The notes below the pieces were generated by a model. The model worked only from the letters and a program-made list of their open reading frames with translations, ran no database searches and was not told the origin of the DNA. This document shows, one piece after another, positions 13,341 through 22,951 of a stretch of 64,000 nt of DNA. The DNA lies in contig NZ_LBIC01000001.1 in the NCBI RefSeq assembly GCF_001005725.1, positions 186,001 to 250,000 on the forward strand, read 5' to 3'. Position 1 is the first letter of the stretch. The number at the start of each line of letters is the position of its first letter. A program made the translations under genes and the position numbers. The stretch is from Sphingobium chungbukense (lineage in GTDB: Bacteria > Pseudomonadota > Alphaproteobacteria > Sphingomonadales > Sphingomonadaceae).

Positions 13341-14717
13341 ATGGGCGGCGGCTTGACGAAGGGACTGGCGGCAACCGCCCTCCTCTGGGCGAGCGGGGCG
13401 GCGGCGGAAGTTCCAGCGCCGCTCTCCACCTATATGCTGATGACCGGCGGCGGGCCGGTGGCGCGGGCGGTGATGGCGGCAGGGGACGCCTGCCCCGTAC
13501 TGACGCTGGACGGACGGCAGATGGCGATGGCGGTGCGCGCCGAGCCAGCCGACCTGCCGCTGCGCCCCACCAGGTCGATGGCGGAAAACAGCAAGCCCTC
13601 CCGCTTTCCTGTGCGGGTCTGCGAAGCAGCCGTACCCGCGACGGCACGGGCGGTGCGGATCGGCACCCGCGCACTGCCGGTGCCCCGCAGGACCGCGCGG
13701 CGGATCGTGGTGATCGGGAACACCGGCTGCCGGATCAAGGCATCGGACAATGCTTATCAGGCATGCAACGATCCCCGCGCCTGGCCCTTCGCCCGCATCG
13801 CGGCGCAGGCGGCGGCGTGGAAGCCGGACCTGGTGGTGCATGTCGGCGACTATCTCTATCGCGAAAATCCCTGCGCCGGCCATGCGGGCTGCACCGACAC
13901 GCCCTGGGGTTATGGCTGGGATGCATGGGACGCGGACTTCTTCACCCCGGCAGCGCCCCTGCTGGAGGCCGCGCCCTGGCTGATGATACGCGGCAATCAT
14001 GAAAGCTGCCTGCGCGCTGGTCAGGGCTGGTGGCGCCTGCTCGCCGCGCAGCCGCTGGAGGCCGGGCGCGATTGCAATGACGCCGCCAGCGATGCGCGCG
14101 GCGACGACAGCCCGCCCTTCGCCGTGCCGCTGGGCGGCGGGGCGCAGATCATCGCCATGGACCTTGCCATCATGGGTGAGGATGAAATCCCACCCGGCGA
14201 TCCGCGTTACACACAGATCCGCTCTATCCAGCGGGCGATCGCGGCCATGGCGAAGGGGCACAGCTTCACTTTCGCCGCCGATCATTATCCGCTGCTGGGC
14301 CTCAACGCGTCGGACAAGAAGGGAACGCTGCGGATCAAGCCGGGCTATGAGGCGGTACGGTCGACCTTCGGCATCGACGATCCCACGCTGCGCCTGCCCG
14401 GCATCGACGCGCTGCTCGCGGGCCATGTCCATGCATGGCAGCAGGATGATTACGGCCCCGGCCATCCCGGCCAATGGATTTCCGGCATGGCCGGCACGCA
14501 GGAGGATGTGACGCCGATCCCCGCCGGCCGGGCGCTGGACCAGGAACCCGCGCCCGGCGCGAAGCTGCTACGCTTCGACAGCTGGACCGGCGGCTTCGGC
14601 TTCATGACGCTGGAGCGGACGGGCAGGCGGCGCTGGCGAGTGGAGCTGCACGCGCTGGAGGGCGGGGTCATCCGCCGCTGTACCATCGTCGGGCGGCGAT
14701 CCGCTTGCCCGCGCTGA
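13341..14717 (+). CDS. Secreted metallophosphoesterase (calcineurin-like)
   Basis: A 458-aa protein with a signal peptide (residues about 1-21). The calcineurin-like metal-site motifs are present in order: V-V-H-V-G-D-Y-L, M-I-R-G-N-H-E-S, F-A-A-D-H-Y-P and A-G-H-V-H-A-W. It is expected to be a periplasmic or surface phosphatase/phosphodiesterase with a dinuclear metal centre. Residues 60-120 before the core are not recognised. Its position directly behind a TonB receptor suggests that it processes an imported or surface-bound phosphorylated ligand. That link is inferred. Confidence 0.87.
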   Translation: MGGGLTKGLAATALLWASGAAAEVPAPLSTYMLMTGGGPVARAVMAAGDACPVLTLDGRQMAMAVRAEPADLPLRPTRSMAENSKPSRFPVRVCEAAVPATARAVRIGTRALPVPRRTARRIVVIGNTGCRIKASDNAYQACNDPRAWPFARIAAQAAAWKPDLVVHVGDYLYRENPCAGHAGCTDTPWGYGWDAWDADFFTPAAPLLEAAPWLMIRGNHESCLRAGQGWWRLLAAQPLEAGRDCNDAASDARGDDSPPFAVPLGGGAQIIAMDLAIMGEDEIPPGDPRYTQIRSIQRAIAAMAKGHSFTFAADHYPLLGLNASDKKGTLRIKPGYEAVRSTFGIDDPTLRLPGIDALLAGHVHAWQQDDYGPGHPGQWISGMAGTQEDVTPIPAGRALDQEPAPGAKLLRFDSWTGGFGFMTLERTGRRRWRVELHALEGGVIRRCTIVGRRSACPR

Positions 14718-14771
14718 ACCTTACCATATTGCAATTAGGCGCTTCCCTGCCGCGAGCCTAAAGCCCTTCGC

Positions 14772-16163
14772 ATGATCCGCAGGCCCTTTTTCCTCCTGTT
14801 GCCAGCCCTTGTCGGGGGCTGCGTGCCCTATCGTCCCAAACCGATGGACGTAGCGGCAATGGCCGCCGCGCGCGCGCGGCGGCCCACGGATGCGGAAGCC
14901 GTCCGCGCCGAGCAGGCCCGGATCGCGCCGGATGCTCCTTATGATGCGGCGCGCTGGTCCCGGCTATCGGTGCTGGCGGCGCTGCTGGTGCACAATCCCG
15001 ACATCGCTGCCGCCCGCACGACCTGGATCTCGGCAAGGGCGCAGGCGCGGGCGGCGCGTCAGGCCCCCGGCGCGGCCCTGACGCTCAGCACCGAATATGC
15101 GCGCGACCCTTCCACCAGCTCGCCCTGGCTGCTGGGCGGCGCCATCGACGTGCCGCTGGACCTGGGCGGGCAGCGAGCAGCCCGGATCGGCAGCGGGGAG
15201 ATCGCCGTCACTATCGCCCGCCATGACTATGCCGACACACTCTGGGCGGCGCGGATGCAGGCACGCCGCGCGCTGATCGACATGCTGGTCGCCGTCCGCG
15301 AGGCAGCGACGGGAGAACGGCTCCTCGCGCTCCGCGACCAGCAACAGGCGGCGATGGAAAAGCGGCTGAGGGCCGGCGCCGTCGCCCGCGCCGATCTGGA
15401 GCGGGTGCGCGCCGATGCTGCCGGCGCGGCAGCATCGGTCGAGGACGCCCATGGCCGCGCGGCGGCGGCGCGGCAGGCGTTGGCCGCCGCCATCGGCCTG
15501 CCCGCCGGGGCGCTGGCACCCATCGCCTTCGACTGGCCCGGCTTCGACAGCCCCTCGCCCGATCCGACCGCCAGCCTGGGCGACCCCACCGGCGCCACGG
15601 TCGCGCGGGCCGACGTGCTGAAGGCCCTCGCCGCCTATGATCAGGCCGAAAACGACCTGCGCGGCGAGGTCGCGCGGCAATATCCCGCGATCAGCATATC
15701 GCCCGGCTATAGCTGGGAGCGCGGTCTTACCAAGCTGCCCTTTTCGGTCGGGCTGGCGCTGCCTCCGCTCGACATGAACCGCCACGCCATCGCCGCCGCC
15801 GAGGCCCGGCGCAGCGAGGCGGCGCGCAAGCTGGAGGTGGTGGTCGCCGCCGCCAATGCCGGGCTGGAGAGCGCGATCAGCGAAGCCCGCCTCGCCCGCG
15901 CGGCGCTGGCGCGGGTGCGGCAGGCGGACCTGCCCATCGCCCGCCGCCTCGCCACCGATGCCGATGCACAGTTTCGCCGGGGCGCGATCGACCGCGCCGA
16001 CTGGGCCGCAGCACAAGGCGGTGTGCCGCAGGCGGAACTCACCGAACTGACCGCGCTGGCCCGCGTCCAGGCCGCCGATGCGGCGCTGGAGGACGCGCTG
16101 CGCCGCCCGCTGGAAGGACCCGAAATGCATCTCACCCCCGGCGCGTTGGAGCCGACCCCATGA
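14772..16163 (+). CDS. Outer-membrane efflux protein (TolC/OEP family)
   Basis: A 463-aa outer-membrane factor of a tripartite efflux system. The N-terminus resembles a lipoprotein signal (L-V-G-G-C near residue 17). The body is alanine-rich and helical, with the two-fold repeat character of the OEP family and matching A-R-A-A/E-R-V-R segments. Its gene overlaps the adaptor by 4 nt (ATGA), so the two are translationally coupled. It is 54 bp behind the metallophosphoesterase, in the same direction. Confidence 0.85.
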   Translation: MIRRPFFLLLPALVGGCVPYRPKPMDVAAMAAARARRPTDAEAVRAEQARIAPDAPYDAARWSRLSVLAALLVHNPDIAAARTTWISARAQARAARQAPGAALTLSTEYARDPSTSSPWLLGGAIDVPLDLGGQRAARIGSGEIAVTIARHDYADTLWAARMQARRALIDMLVAVREAATGERLLALRDQQQAAMEKRLRAGAVARADLERVRADAAGAAASVEDAHGRAAAARQALAAAIGLPAGALAPIAFDWPGFDSPSPDPTASLGDPTGATVARADVLKALAAYDQAENDLRGEVARQYPAISISPGYSWERGLTKLPFSVGLALPPLDMNRHAIAAAEARRSEAARKLEVVVAAANAGLESAISEARLARAALARVRQADLPIARRLATDADAQFRRGAIDRADWAAAQGGVPQAELTELTALARVQAADAALEDALRRPLEGPEMHLTPGALEPTP

Positions 16164-17152
16164 AGCCGCTCTATCTGGCCGCCGCCTCCGGTATCGCGGG
16201 TGCCGCGCTGGCGGGCGCGCTGCTCCTTGCCTTCCCTGCCCTCCTCAGCGGCCGGGACGAGGATGACGCGGCAGGGGCGAAGGCCTCCGCCCCCGTCGCG
16301 CAGGATGGCATGGTGATGCTGGACCGGGCTGGCGCGGCGCGCGCCGGCATCCGGCTCGTCACCCTGGCGCCGTCGCGCGCGCCCGCCATCCGCCGTGGCT
16401 TTGCCCGCGCGCTCGACATCAGCGCACTGGCTGCCATAGAGGCCGAGATCGTGAGCGCCCGCGCCGCGCTGGCTGCATCGCAGGCCGATTATGCGCGCCA
16501 GCACGCGCTCGCCAGTGATGAGCAAAGCGCGTCGGTCCACGCCGTCGAGATCGCCCGCGCCCAGGCCCTGGCGGACCAAGCTCGGCTCACCGCCGCCATC
16601 CGGCGGATCGAGCTGGAATATGGCCCCGCCCTTGCCCGGGGTTCGCCGCAAGCGCTGGACCAGACGGTGCGCAGCCTGGCCGATGGCGAGACCAGCCTGA
16701 TCCGCGTCGACTTCACCGACGGCACGCCGCCGGACGGGACAGTGGTGCAGGTCGGCGAAGGCCCTGGCGCGGCCCATGTCCGGTTGATCGGCGCGGCCGC
16801 CAATGCCGATCTGCACCTGCAAAGCGCCGGTGCCCTGGCCATCGTCCGGGGGCCATTGGCGCGCGAGCTGGGCACCGGCCGCGTGCTGCCCGTCAGCATG
16901 GCGGGCAGCGCCGGCGAAAGCGGCACGCTGGTCCCGCGCGATGCGCTGCTGCGCTATCAGGGCAGCCTCTGGGTCTATCGCCTCGAACCGGGCGGCGGCT
17001 ATCGCCGGGTCGAACTGACCGGCGCGCGGCCGCAGGCGGGTGGCTGGTTCGCACCGTCCGGCGTCCGGCCGGGCGACCGCGTCGCGATCGGGGGACCGGC
17101 CGTGCTGCTCTTCATGGAACGCGGCGGCGAACCGATGAGGGAGGACGACTAG
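16160..17152 (+). CDS. RND efflux periplasmic adaptor subunit (short)
   Basis: A 330-aa adaptor with one N-terminal membrane anchor or signal (residues 5-28), a coiled alpha-hairpin (about 95-165, heptad-rich A-R-A-A-L-A-A-S-Q-A) and a C-terminal beta-barrel/membrane-proximal region (R-D-A-L-L-R-Y-Q-G-S-L-W-V-Y). It is at the short end for HlyD/CusB-like adaptors, and the lipoyl halves are weak by eye. Assignment leans on its place between an outer-membrane factor and an RND pump (4-nt overlap upstream, 4-bp gap downstream). Confidence 0.82.
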   Translation: MKPLYLAAASGIAGAALAGALLLAFPALLSGRDEDDAAGAKASAPVAQDGMVMLDRAGAARAGIRLVTLAPSRAPAIRRGFARALDISALAAIEAEIVSARAALAASQADYARQHALASDEQSASVHAVEIARAQALADQARLTAAIRRIELEYGPALARGSPQALDQTVRSLADGETSLIRVDFTDGTPPDGTVVQVGEGPGAAHVRLIGAAANADLHLQSAGALAIVRGPLARELGTGRVLPVSMAGSAGESGTLVPRDALLRYQGSLWVYRLEPGGGYRRVELTGARPQAGGWFAPSGVRPGDRVAIGGPAVLLFMERGGEPMREDD

Positions 17153-17156
17153 CGCC

Positions 17157-20100
17157 ATGCTCGCCCTTGTCGTCCGCCAAAGCGTGCGCCATCCCTGGAT
17201 GGTGCTGACCGCCGCGGTGATGCTGTTGATGGTCGGCGGCCTGTCGCTGCGCAGGGCGCCCTATGACGTCTTTCCCGACTTCGTGCCGCCGCAAGCCACG
17301 GTGCAGACCGAAGCGCCCGGCTTCGTGCCCGAACAGGTGGAAGCGCTCGTCACCCATCCGCTGGAAAGCGTCATCAACGGCGCCAATGGCGTGGAATCGG
17401 TGCGATCGGAATCCATCCAGGGCCTGTCGGTCATCACCATCGTGTTCAAGGAGGGCAGCGATCCCTATCGCGCCCGGCAGGTGGTGGCCGAGGCGCTGGG
17501 CGATGCCGCCGCCCGCCTGCCCGTCGGGGTCGGCCCGCCAACGCTGACACCGCTGACCTCCTCCACCATGGACCTGCTGAAGATCGGCTTCACCTCGTCC
17601 CGTTTGAGTCCCATTGCCCTGCGCGACCTGGTGCAATGGACCGTGCGGCAGCGGCTGCTAAGCGTGCCCGGCGTAGCGCGCGCGACCGTCTTTGGCGGGG
17701 CACAGCGGCGGATCGAGATCCGCGTCCGCCCGACCGACCTCATCGCCCGCAACCTCTCTCTCAACGATCTTGGCGCCGCCATCCAGGCCAGCGCGGCGGT
17801 GCGCGGCGGCGGCTTTGCCGACACGCCCAGCCAGCGCATCCTGGTCCAGCCGGACAATGGCGCGGTGACGGCGAAGAGCCTCGCCAATTCGGTGCTGATG
17901 CCACTCAACGGCGGGTCGCTGCGGTTGGGCGATGTCGCCGATGTAGTCGACGCGCCCGCGCCGCAATTCGGGGACGCGCTCATCATGGGCAAGCCCGGCG
18001 TGCTGCTGGCGCTGTCGAGCCAATATGGCGCCAATACGCTGGACACGACATTGGCGGTGGAAAAGGCGTTGGACGACATGCGTCCCGCCCTCGCCGCGCA
18101 GGGGGTGACGCTCTATCCCGCGCTCCACCGTCCGGCCAATTTCATCCAGACGGCGCTCGCGGGCATCCGCCACGACCTGCTGATCGGCGGACTGCTGATC
18201 GCCTTCGTGCTGATCGCCTTCATGCGCAGCCTGCGCGTCGCGCTGATCGCCTTCCTGTCAATCCCGCTGTCACTGCTGGCTGCGATGCTGGTGCTCGACC
18301 ATTTCGGCCAGACCATCAACACGATGACACTGGGCGGCCTCGCCGTGGCGCTGGGCGTGGTGATCGACGACGCCATCGTCGACATAGAGAATATCGCCCG
18401 CCGCCTGCGCCTAGCCCCGCCGGGCCTGTCGCGGGCCGCCGTCGTGGAGGCCGCCTCGGTCGAGGTGCGCGCGCCGGTCGTCTATGCAACCTGGGTGCTG
18501 CTGCTGACCATGGCGCCGATCCTGCTGCTGACCGGGCTGCACGGCGCCTTCTTCCGCCCGCTGGCGCTGGCCTTCGCGCTCGCGGTGCTCGCATCCCTGC
18601 TGGTCGCGGTCAGCGTGACGCCCGCGCTCGCCTTCCTGCTGCTGGGCCATGCCGTCCATCCGAAGGAGCCGCGCTTCATCGCCCGCATCAAGGGCGCGCA
18701 TGAGCGGCTGGTCCGCCGCCTCTGCGCCCATCCGCGCCCGATCGCCGCGGCTACGGCGCTGACCGGTATCATTGGCGGGCTGTTGTTCCTGTCGCTCGGC
18801 AATGAACTGCTTCCCGCCTTCCGCGAGCGCCATTATGTGCTGCAAGTGCTGGGGCCGAACGGCGCGTCGATGGACTGGATGCGGCGGGCGGGCGGGCGCA
18901 TCTCGCATGACCTTCTTGCCCTGCCGCAAGTCGCCACTGTCACGCAGCAGATCGGCCGCGCCGAAGCGGGCGAAGATACCTTCCTGCCCAACCACAGCGA
19001 GTTCCATGTCAAGCTGAAACCCGTCGACGGCGCGGGCGAGGAAGCCGCACAGGCGGGCATTCGCAAAATCCTCTCCCGTTATCCGGGAATCCAGAGCGAG
19101 GTCCTGACCTTCCTCGGCGATCGTATCGGCGAAAGCCTGTCGGGCGAAACGGCGGCGGTCGCGATCAGCATCTATGGTGCCGATCTTGACACGCTGGACC
19201 GTGTCGCCGGAGACATAGCCCAGGTCGTGGGTGCCATGCCCGGCGCGGCGGACGTGCAGGTCAAGGCGCCTGCGGGAACGCCAATATTGCGCATCCGTCT
19301 CGACCCGAACCGCATGGCGCTACACGGCATCACCGCGACCGATGCCTATGACGCCATCGAGATCGCCTTTCAGGGCCACGTCGTCACGCAGGCCAGCGAT
19401 GCCGACCGCACCGTGGACATTGCCCTGGCCTTGCCGCCCGCACTGCGGCAGGACCCGGAAAGCATCGGCGCGATGCTCGTCCGCGCGTCGGACGGTAACG
19501 CGACCCCGCTCAGCGCCATCGCGACGATCCGCGAGGAGGAAGGCCGCTCCACCATCGTCCACGAAAGTGGTCAGCGGCGACAGGTGGTGACGCTCAATCC
19601 CACCGGATCCGACGTCAGCGGCTTCGTCCATGCCGCTCGCGCCCGCATCGCCGCGCAGGTCCACCTGCCCCCCGGCGTCTATCTCGACTATGCCGGGGCT
19701 GCCGAGGGACAAGCGGCGGCATCGAACCAGCTGATGCTGAATATCGGCTTCGCCGCTATTGCCATGATCGCCCTGCTGGCGCTGGCCTTTGGCGGCGGGC
19801 GGCCAACCGCGCTGATCCTGTCGAGCACACCCTTTGCACTGGCAGGCGGCGTGGTCGCGGTGTTGCTGACCGGGGGCGTCGTGTCGCTGGGCGCGCTGGT
19901 GGGTTTCGTGACGCTGTTCGGCATCGCCGCGCGCAACGCGATCCTGCTGCTGTCCCATGCCGATCATCTGGTGGAAGCAGAAGGCGCGAACTGGTCGCTG
20001 GACACGATGTTGCGCGCGACGCGGGAACGGGTGACGCCGATCCTGATGACTGCGCTCGTCACCGCGCTGGGGCTTGCACCGCTGGCCATCGACGCCGGGC

Positions 20101-20222
20101 AGGCAGGGCGCGAGATTCAGGGACCGATGGCGGTGGTGATCCTGGGCGGCCTTATCAGTTCTACGGCGATGAGCCTATTGCTGCTGCCGGTGCTCTGCCT
20201 GCGGTGGCGCCAGCCGCAATGA
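17157..20222 (+). CDS. RND efflux pump, heavy-metal (CzcA/CusA)-like
   Basis: A 1,021-aa inner-membrane proton-driven pump of the RND superfamily with the usual internal duplication. TM1 is at the N-terminus, a large periplasmic loop follows, then TM2-6 (about 335-530), a second loop and TM7-12 (about 860-1015). The TM4 motif V-V-I-D-D-A-I-V-D-I-E-N carries the proton-relay aspartates. The start of the second loop (N-E-L-L-P-A-F-R-E-R) resembles heavy-metal RND proteins more than drug pumps. The substrate is not established. It ends an apparent operon from the TonB receptor to the pump. Confidence 0.9.
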   Translation: MLALVVRQSVRHPWMVLTAAVMLLMVGGLSLRRAPYDVFPDFVPPQATVQTEAPGFVPEQVEALVTHPLESVINGANGVESVRSESIQGLSVITIVFKEGSDPYRARQVVAEALGDAAARLPVGVGPPTLTPLTSSTMDLLKIGFTSSRLSPIALRDLVQWTVRQRLLSVPGVARATVFGGAQRRIEIRVRPTDLIARNLSLNDLGAAIQASAAVRGGGFADTPSQRILVQPDNGAVTAKSLANSVLMPLNGGSLRLGDVADVVDAPAPQFGDALIMGKPGVLLALSSQYGANTLDTTLAVEKALDDMRPALAAQGVTLYPALHRPANFIQTALAGIRHDLLIGGLLIAFVLIAFMRSLRVALIAFLSIPLSLLAAMLVLDHFGQTINTMTLGGLAVALGVVIDDAIVDIENIARRLRLAPPGLSRAAVVEAASVEVRAPVVYATWVLLLTMAPILLLTGLHGAFFRPLALAFALAVLASLLVAVSVTPALAFLLLGHAVHPKEPRFIARIKGAHERLVRRLCAHPRPIAAATALTGIIGGLLFLSLGNELLPAFRERHYVLQVLGPNGASMDWMRRAGGRISHDLLALPQVATVTQQIGRAEAGEDTFLPNHSEFHVKLKPVDGAGEEAAQAGIRKILSRYPGIQSEVLTFLGDRIGESLSGETAAVAISIYGADLDTLDRVAGDIAQVVGAMPGAADVQVKAPAGTPILRIRLDPNRMALHGITATDAYDAIEIAFQGHVVTQASDADRTVDIALALPPALRQDPESIGAMLVRASDGNATPLSAIATIREEEGRSTIVHESGQRRQVVTLNPTGSDVSGFVHAARARIAAQVHLPPGVYLDYAGAAEGQAAASNQLMLNIGFAAIAMIALLALAFGGGRPTALILSSTPFALAGGVVAVLLTGGVVSLGALVGFVTLFGIAARNAILLLSHADHLVEAEGANWSLDTMLRATRERVTPILMTALVTALGLAPLAIDAGQAGREIQGPMAVVILGGLISSTAMSLLLLPVLCLRWRQPQ

Positions 20223-20550
20223 TGATTTCTAAAGCCCCGCGACAGCGCCGCTCGATTAGAGGGCAGCGACATGGCCGTTCTTTCTCATGCGGTCGTTGGA
20301 GGTCAAACCTCGGAAAATGGCCGCATATGCTCTTGTGGTGCCCCACCAATCATTACTTTTGAGCCTGCGGCACTGCGTCATTGAAAGCAGCCCCGTCAGT
20401 CCCAATCTTGCCGCGGTTCACGGCCTTAATGGCAATGACGCCATTTTTCCCCTTGCCCCGGCGGCCATCCCATGCACAAAGCTTGCCAATTGTCGCGGCC
20501 GGGGCAGGATTTTTACCGGCGATCAACCATGCGACAGCAAGGATGAAGTG
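20223..20550. other. 328-bp intergenic region upstream of lptB
   Basis: An open frame continues upstream from lptB to 20287, but its peptide has no LptB homology or signal features. I read this stretch as non-coding leader and promoter for lptB-rpoN. A small hairpin GAGGT-CAA-ACCTC lies at 20299-20311. No terminator with a T-run was found for the upstream RND gene. Confidence 0.45.
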
Positions 20551-21336
20551 ATGGACGACGTGATGATGCAGGACCGGACAGCCCCGGCATCGCCCCTCCC
20601 CCCACAGGAAGTAGGAGAGGGCCTGTCCGTCATCTCGATCGCCAAGAGCTATGACAAGCGTGTCGTGCTCGCCGACGTGTCGCTGACCGTCGGCAAGGGC
20701 GAAGTCGTCGGCCTGCTCGGCCCCAATGGCGCCGGCAAGACCACCTGTTTCTATTCGGTCATGGGGCTGGTACGGCCAGACCATGGCCGTATCGTGCTGG
20801 ACGGGCAGGACATCACCGGCCTGCCCATGTATCGCCGCTCGATATTGGGCCTTGGCTATCTGCCGCAGGAAACATCGATCTTCCGGGGCCTCACCGTCTC
20901 CCAGAATATCAGCGCGGTGCTGGAACTGGCGGAGCCGGACAAGGCGGCCCGCGCCGCGCGGCTGGAACAATTGTTGGAGGAGTTTGGCCTGACCCGGCTG
21001 CGCGATTCATCCGCGATGGCGCTGTCGGGCGGCGAACGCCGCCGCTGCGAGATCGCCCGCGCGCTGGCGGCCAACCCGTCGATCGTGCTGCTGGACGAGC
21101 CCTTCGCGGGCATCGATCCGCTGTCCATCGCGGATATTCGCGATCTGGTGAAGCAGCTCAAGACCCGCGGCATCGGCGTGCTGATCACCGACCATAATGT
21201 CCGCGAAACGCTGGAGATCGTGGACCGCGCCTGCATCATCTATGACGGCAAGGTGCTGTTCGCGGGTAGCCCGACCGAACTGGTCGCCAATGCCGACGTG
21301 CGGCGGCTCTATCTGGGCGAGAATTTCTCGCTCTGA
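20551..21336 (+). CDS. lptB: LPS export ABC transporter ATP-binding protein LptB
   Basis: A 261-aa cytoplasmic ATPase that powers LptFG extraction of lipopolysaccharide from the inner membrane. Walker A is G-P-N-G-A-G-K-T-T, the Q-loop lies in L-P-Q-E, the signature is L-S-G-G-E-R-R-R, Walker B is I-V-L-L-D-E-P-F, and the switch histidine follows in D-H-N-V-R-E. The start at 20551 is chosen because AAGGA lies 7 nt before it; the upstream extension is unrelated to LptB. lptC and lptA, common upstream partners, are not here. rpoN follows 48 bp downstream. Confidence 0.95.
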   Translation: MDDVMMQDRTAPASPLPPQEVGEGLSVISIAKSYDKRVVLADVSLTVGKGEVVGLLGPNGAGKTTCFYSVMGLVRPDHGRIVLDGQDITGLPMYRRSILGLGYLPQETSIFRGLTVSQNISAVLELAEPDKAARAARLEQLLEEFGLTRLRDSSAMALSGGERRRCEIARALAANPSIVLLDEPFAGIDPLSIADIRDLVKQLKTRGIGVLITDHNVRETLEIVDRACIIYDGKVLFAGSPTELVANADVRRLYLGENFSL

Positions 21337-21384
21337 CATGACCGGCAGGCTGGCCCTTCCTGACAACGGCGAGGGGAAGGGCTG

Positions 21385-22899
21385 ATGGCGCTCGGGCCCC
21401 GTCTCGACCTGCGGCAGAGCCAGTCGCTTGTCATGACACCGCAGCTCCAGCAGGCGATAAAGCTGCTGGCGCTGTCCAATCTGGAGATCGAGGCATTCGT
21501 CGCGGGCGAGATGGAGAAGAACCCGCTGCTGGAATCCAGCGGGCCGGACGACGATTTCGCTCCGCCCGCCGACGGAGTGGACCGGGCGGCGGACCAGCAT
21601 GACCTGCACGCCGAGACGGGCGATGCCGACCAGTTGATCGGGCAGGGACTGGGCGGCGCGGATTCGCCACTGGACGTCGACTATGGCGCGGAAACCTTCA
21701 TAGACGATGGGCCAGGCGACCGGGTGGCGAGTGCGATCGGCTCCGGCGGCATGGACATGGTGTCCGGCGGCAGCGGTGAAGCACCCGATTTCGACAGCTT
21801 CGCCAATCCGGAACAGGGCCTTCAGGAGCATCTGATGGATCAGGCCCGCAGCATTTTGTCGGGCAAGGACCTGACCATCGCCACCCAGTTGATCGGCCAG
21901 ATTGACGAGGCGGGCTATCTGGAGGCCCATCTGCTGGAGACGGCCCATGGCCTCGGCGTGCCGCTCCACCAGGTCGAGCAGGTGCTGGCGGTGATCCAGA
22001 GCTTCGATCCTACAGGCGTCGGCGCGCGGTCATTGTCGGAATGCCTGGCGTTGCAGGCGAAGGAGGCGGATCGCCACGACCCCTGCATGGCGAAGCTGCT
22101 CGCCAATCTCGACCTGCTCGCCAAGGGCGCGCTGCCCCAGCTTCGCCGCATCTGCGGCGTGGATGAGGAGGATATGGCGGACATGATCCGCGAATTGCGC
22201 GGCTATGACCCGAAGCCGGGCCTGCGCTTTTCGATGGAAAGCGTCGCGCCCGTGACACCCGACCTGTTCGTGCAGCCGACGCGCGAGGGTTGGTCGATCG
22301 AGGTCAACGGCGCCACCCTGCCCCGCGTGCTCATCAACCGCAGCTATTATGTCGAACTGGCTTCCGGGCCGCAGGACAAGGCCTCGAAAGCCTGGCTCAC
22401 CGATTGCCTGGCGAGCGCCAACTGGCTGGTGAAGGCGCTGGACCAGCGACAGAAGACCATCATCAAGGTCGCGAGCGAGATCGTCCGGCAGCAGGAGGAT
22501 TTTTTCCGCAAGGGCGTGGAGCATCTGAAACCGCTGACCCTCAAGGCCGTGGCGGATGCGATCCAGATGCATGAATCGACCGTCAGCCGGGTGACGTCGA
22601 ACAAATATCTTTCCTGCCCGCGCGGGCTGTATGAGCTCAAATATTTCTTTTCCAGCGGCGTGGCCGCGGCCGGTGGCGACGGCGCCGTGTCCGCCGAAGC
22701 GGTCAAGAGCCACATCAAGGCGCTGATCGGTGCGGAGGCGCCCGATGCCATCCTGTCCGACGACACGCTGGTCGACCTGCTCCGCGCCAAGGGCATGGAT
22801 ATCGCCCGCCGCACCGTCGCCAAATATCGGGAGGCGATGGGGATCGGCTCGTCCGTGCAGCGGCGGCGGCAGAAAGCATTGCGCGGGCGGGCCGCTTGA
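21385..22899 (+). CDS. rpoN: RNA polymerase sigma-54 factor RpoN
   Basis: A 504-aa sigma-54. The N-terminal region I (L-R-Q-S-Q-S-L-V-M-T-P-Q-L-Q-Q-A-I-K-L-L) contacts activator and core polymerase, and an acidic region II follows. The core-binding and HTH regions are present, and the C-terminal RpoN box that reads the -24 element reads A-R-R-T-V-A-K-Y-R-E-A-M. It directs transcription from -24/-12 promoters with an enhancer-binding protein. A consensus target occurs in this window before glnK-amtB (27950). It lies in the conserved lptB-rpoN order. Confidence 0.97.
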   Translation: MALGPRLDLRQSQSLVMTPQLQQAIKLLALSNLEIEAFVAGEMEKNPLLESSGPDDDFAPPADGVDRAADQHDLHAETGDADQLIGQGLGGADSPLDVDYGAETFIDDGPGDRVASAIGSGGMDMVSGGSGEAPDFDSFANPEQGLQEHLMDQARSILSGKDLTIATQLIGQIDEAGYLEAHLLETAHGLGVPLHQVEQVLAVIQSFDPTGVGARSLSECLALQAKEADRHDPCMAKLLANLDLLAKGALPQLRRICGVDEEDMADMIRELRGYDPKPGLRFSMESVAPVTPDLFVQPTREGWSIEVNGATLPRVLINRSYYVELASGPQDKASKAWLTDCLASANWLVKALDQRQKTIIKVASEIVRQQEDFFRKGVEHLKPLTLKAVADAIQMHESTVSRVTSNKYLSCPRGLYELKYFFSSGVAAAGGDGAVSAEAVKSHIKALIGAEAPDAILSDDTLVDLLRAKGMDIARRTVAKYREAMGIGSSVQRRRQKALRGRAA

Positions 22900-22951
22900 C
22901 CCAGAGGCTCCGGACAGCCAGATCAGCCGCCCCACAGCAAGGAAACCCGTC

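Noticed and set aside
10988..13429. An 813-codon open frame antisense to the TonB receptor
   Set aside because: Composition is the mirror of the receptor's GC-rich codons; it has no domain, and the sense strand encodes a complete barrel protein.
20287..20550. N-terminal extension of LptB by 88 codons
   Set aside because: LptB proteins start near the chosen ATG, which has a good ribosome site; the extension has no homology pattern.
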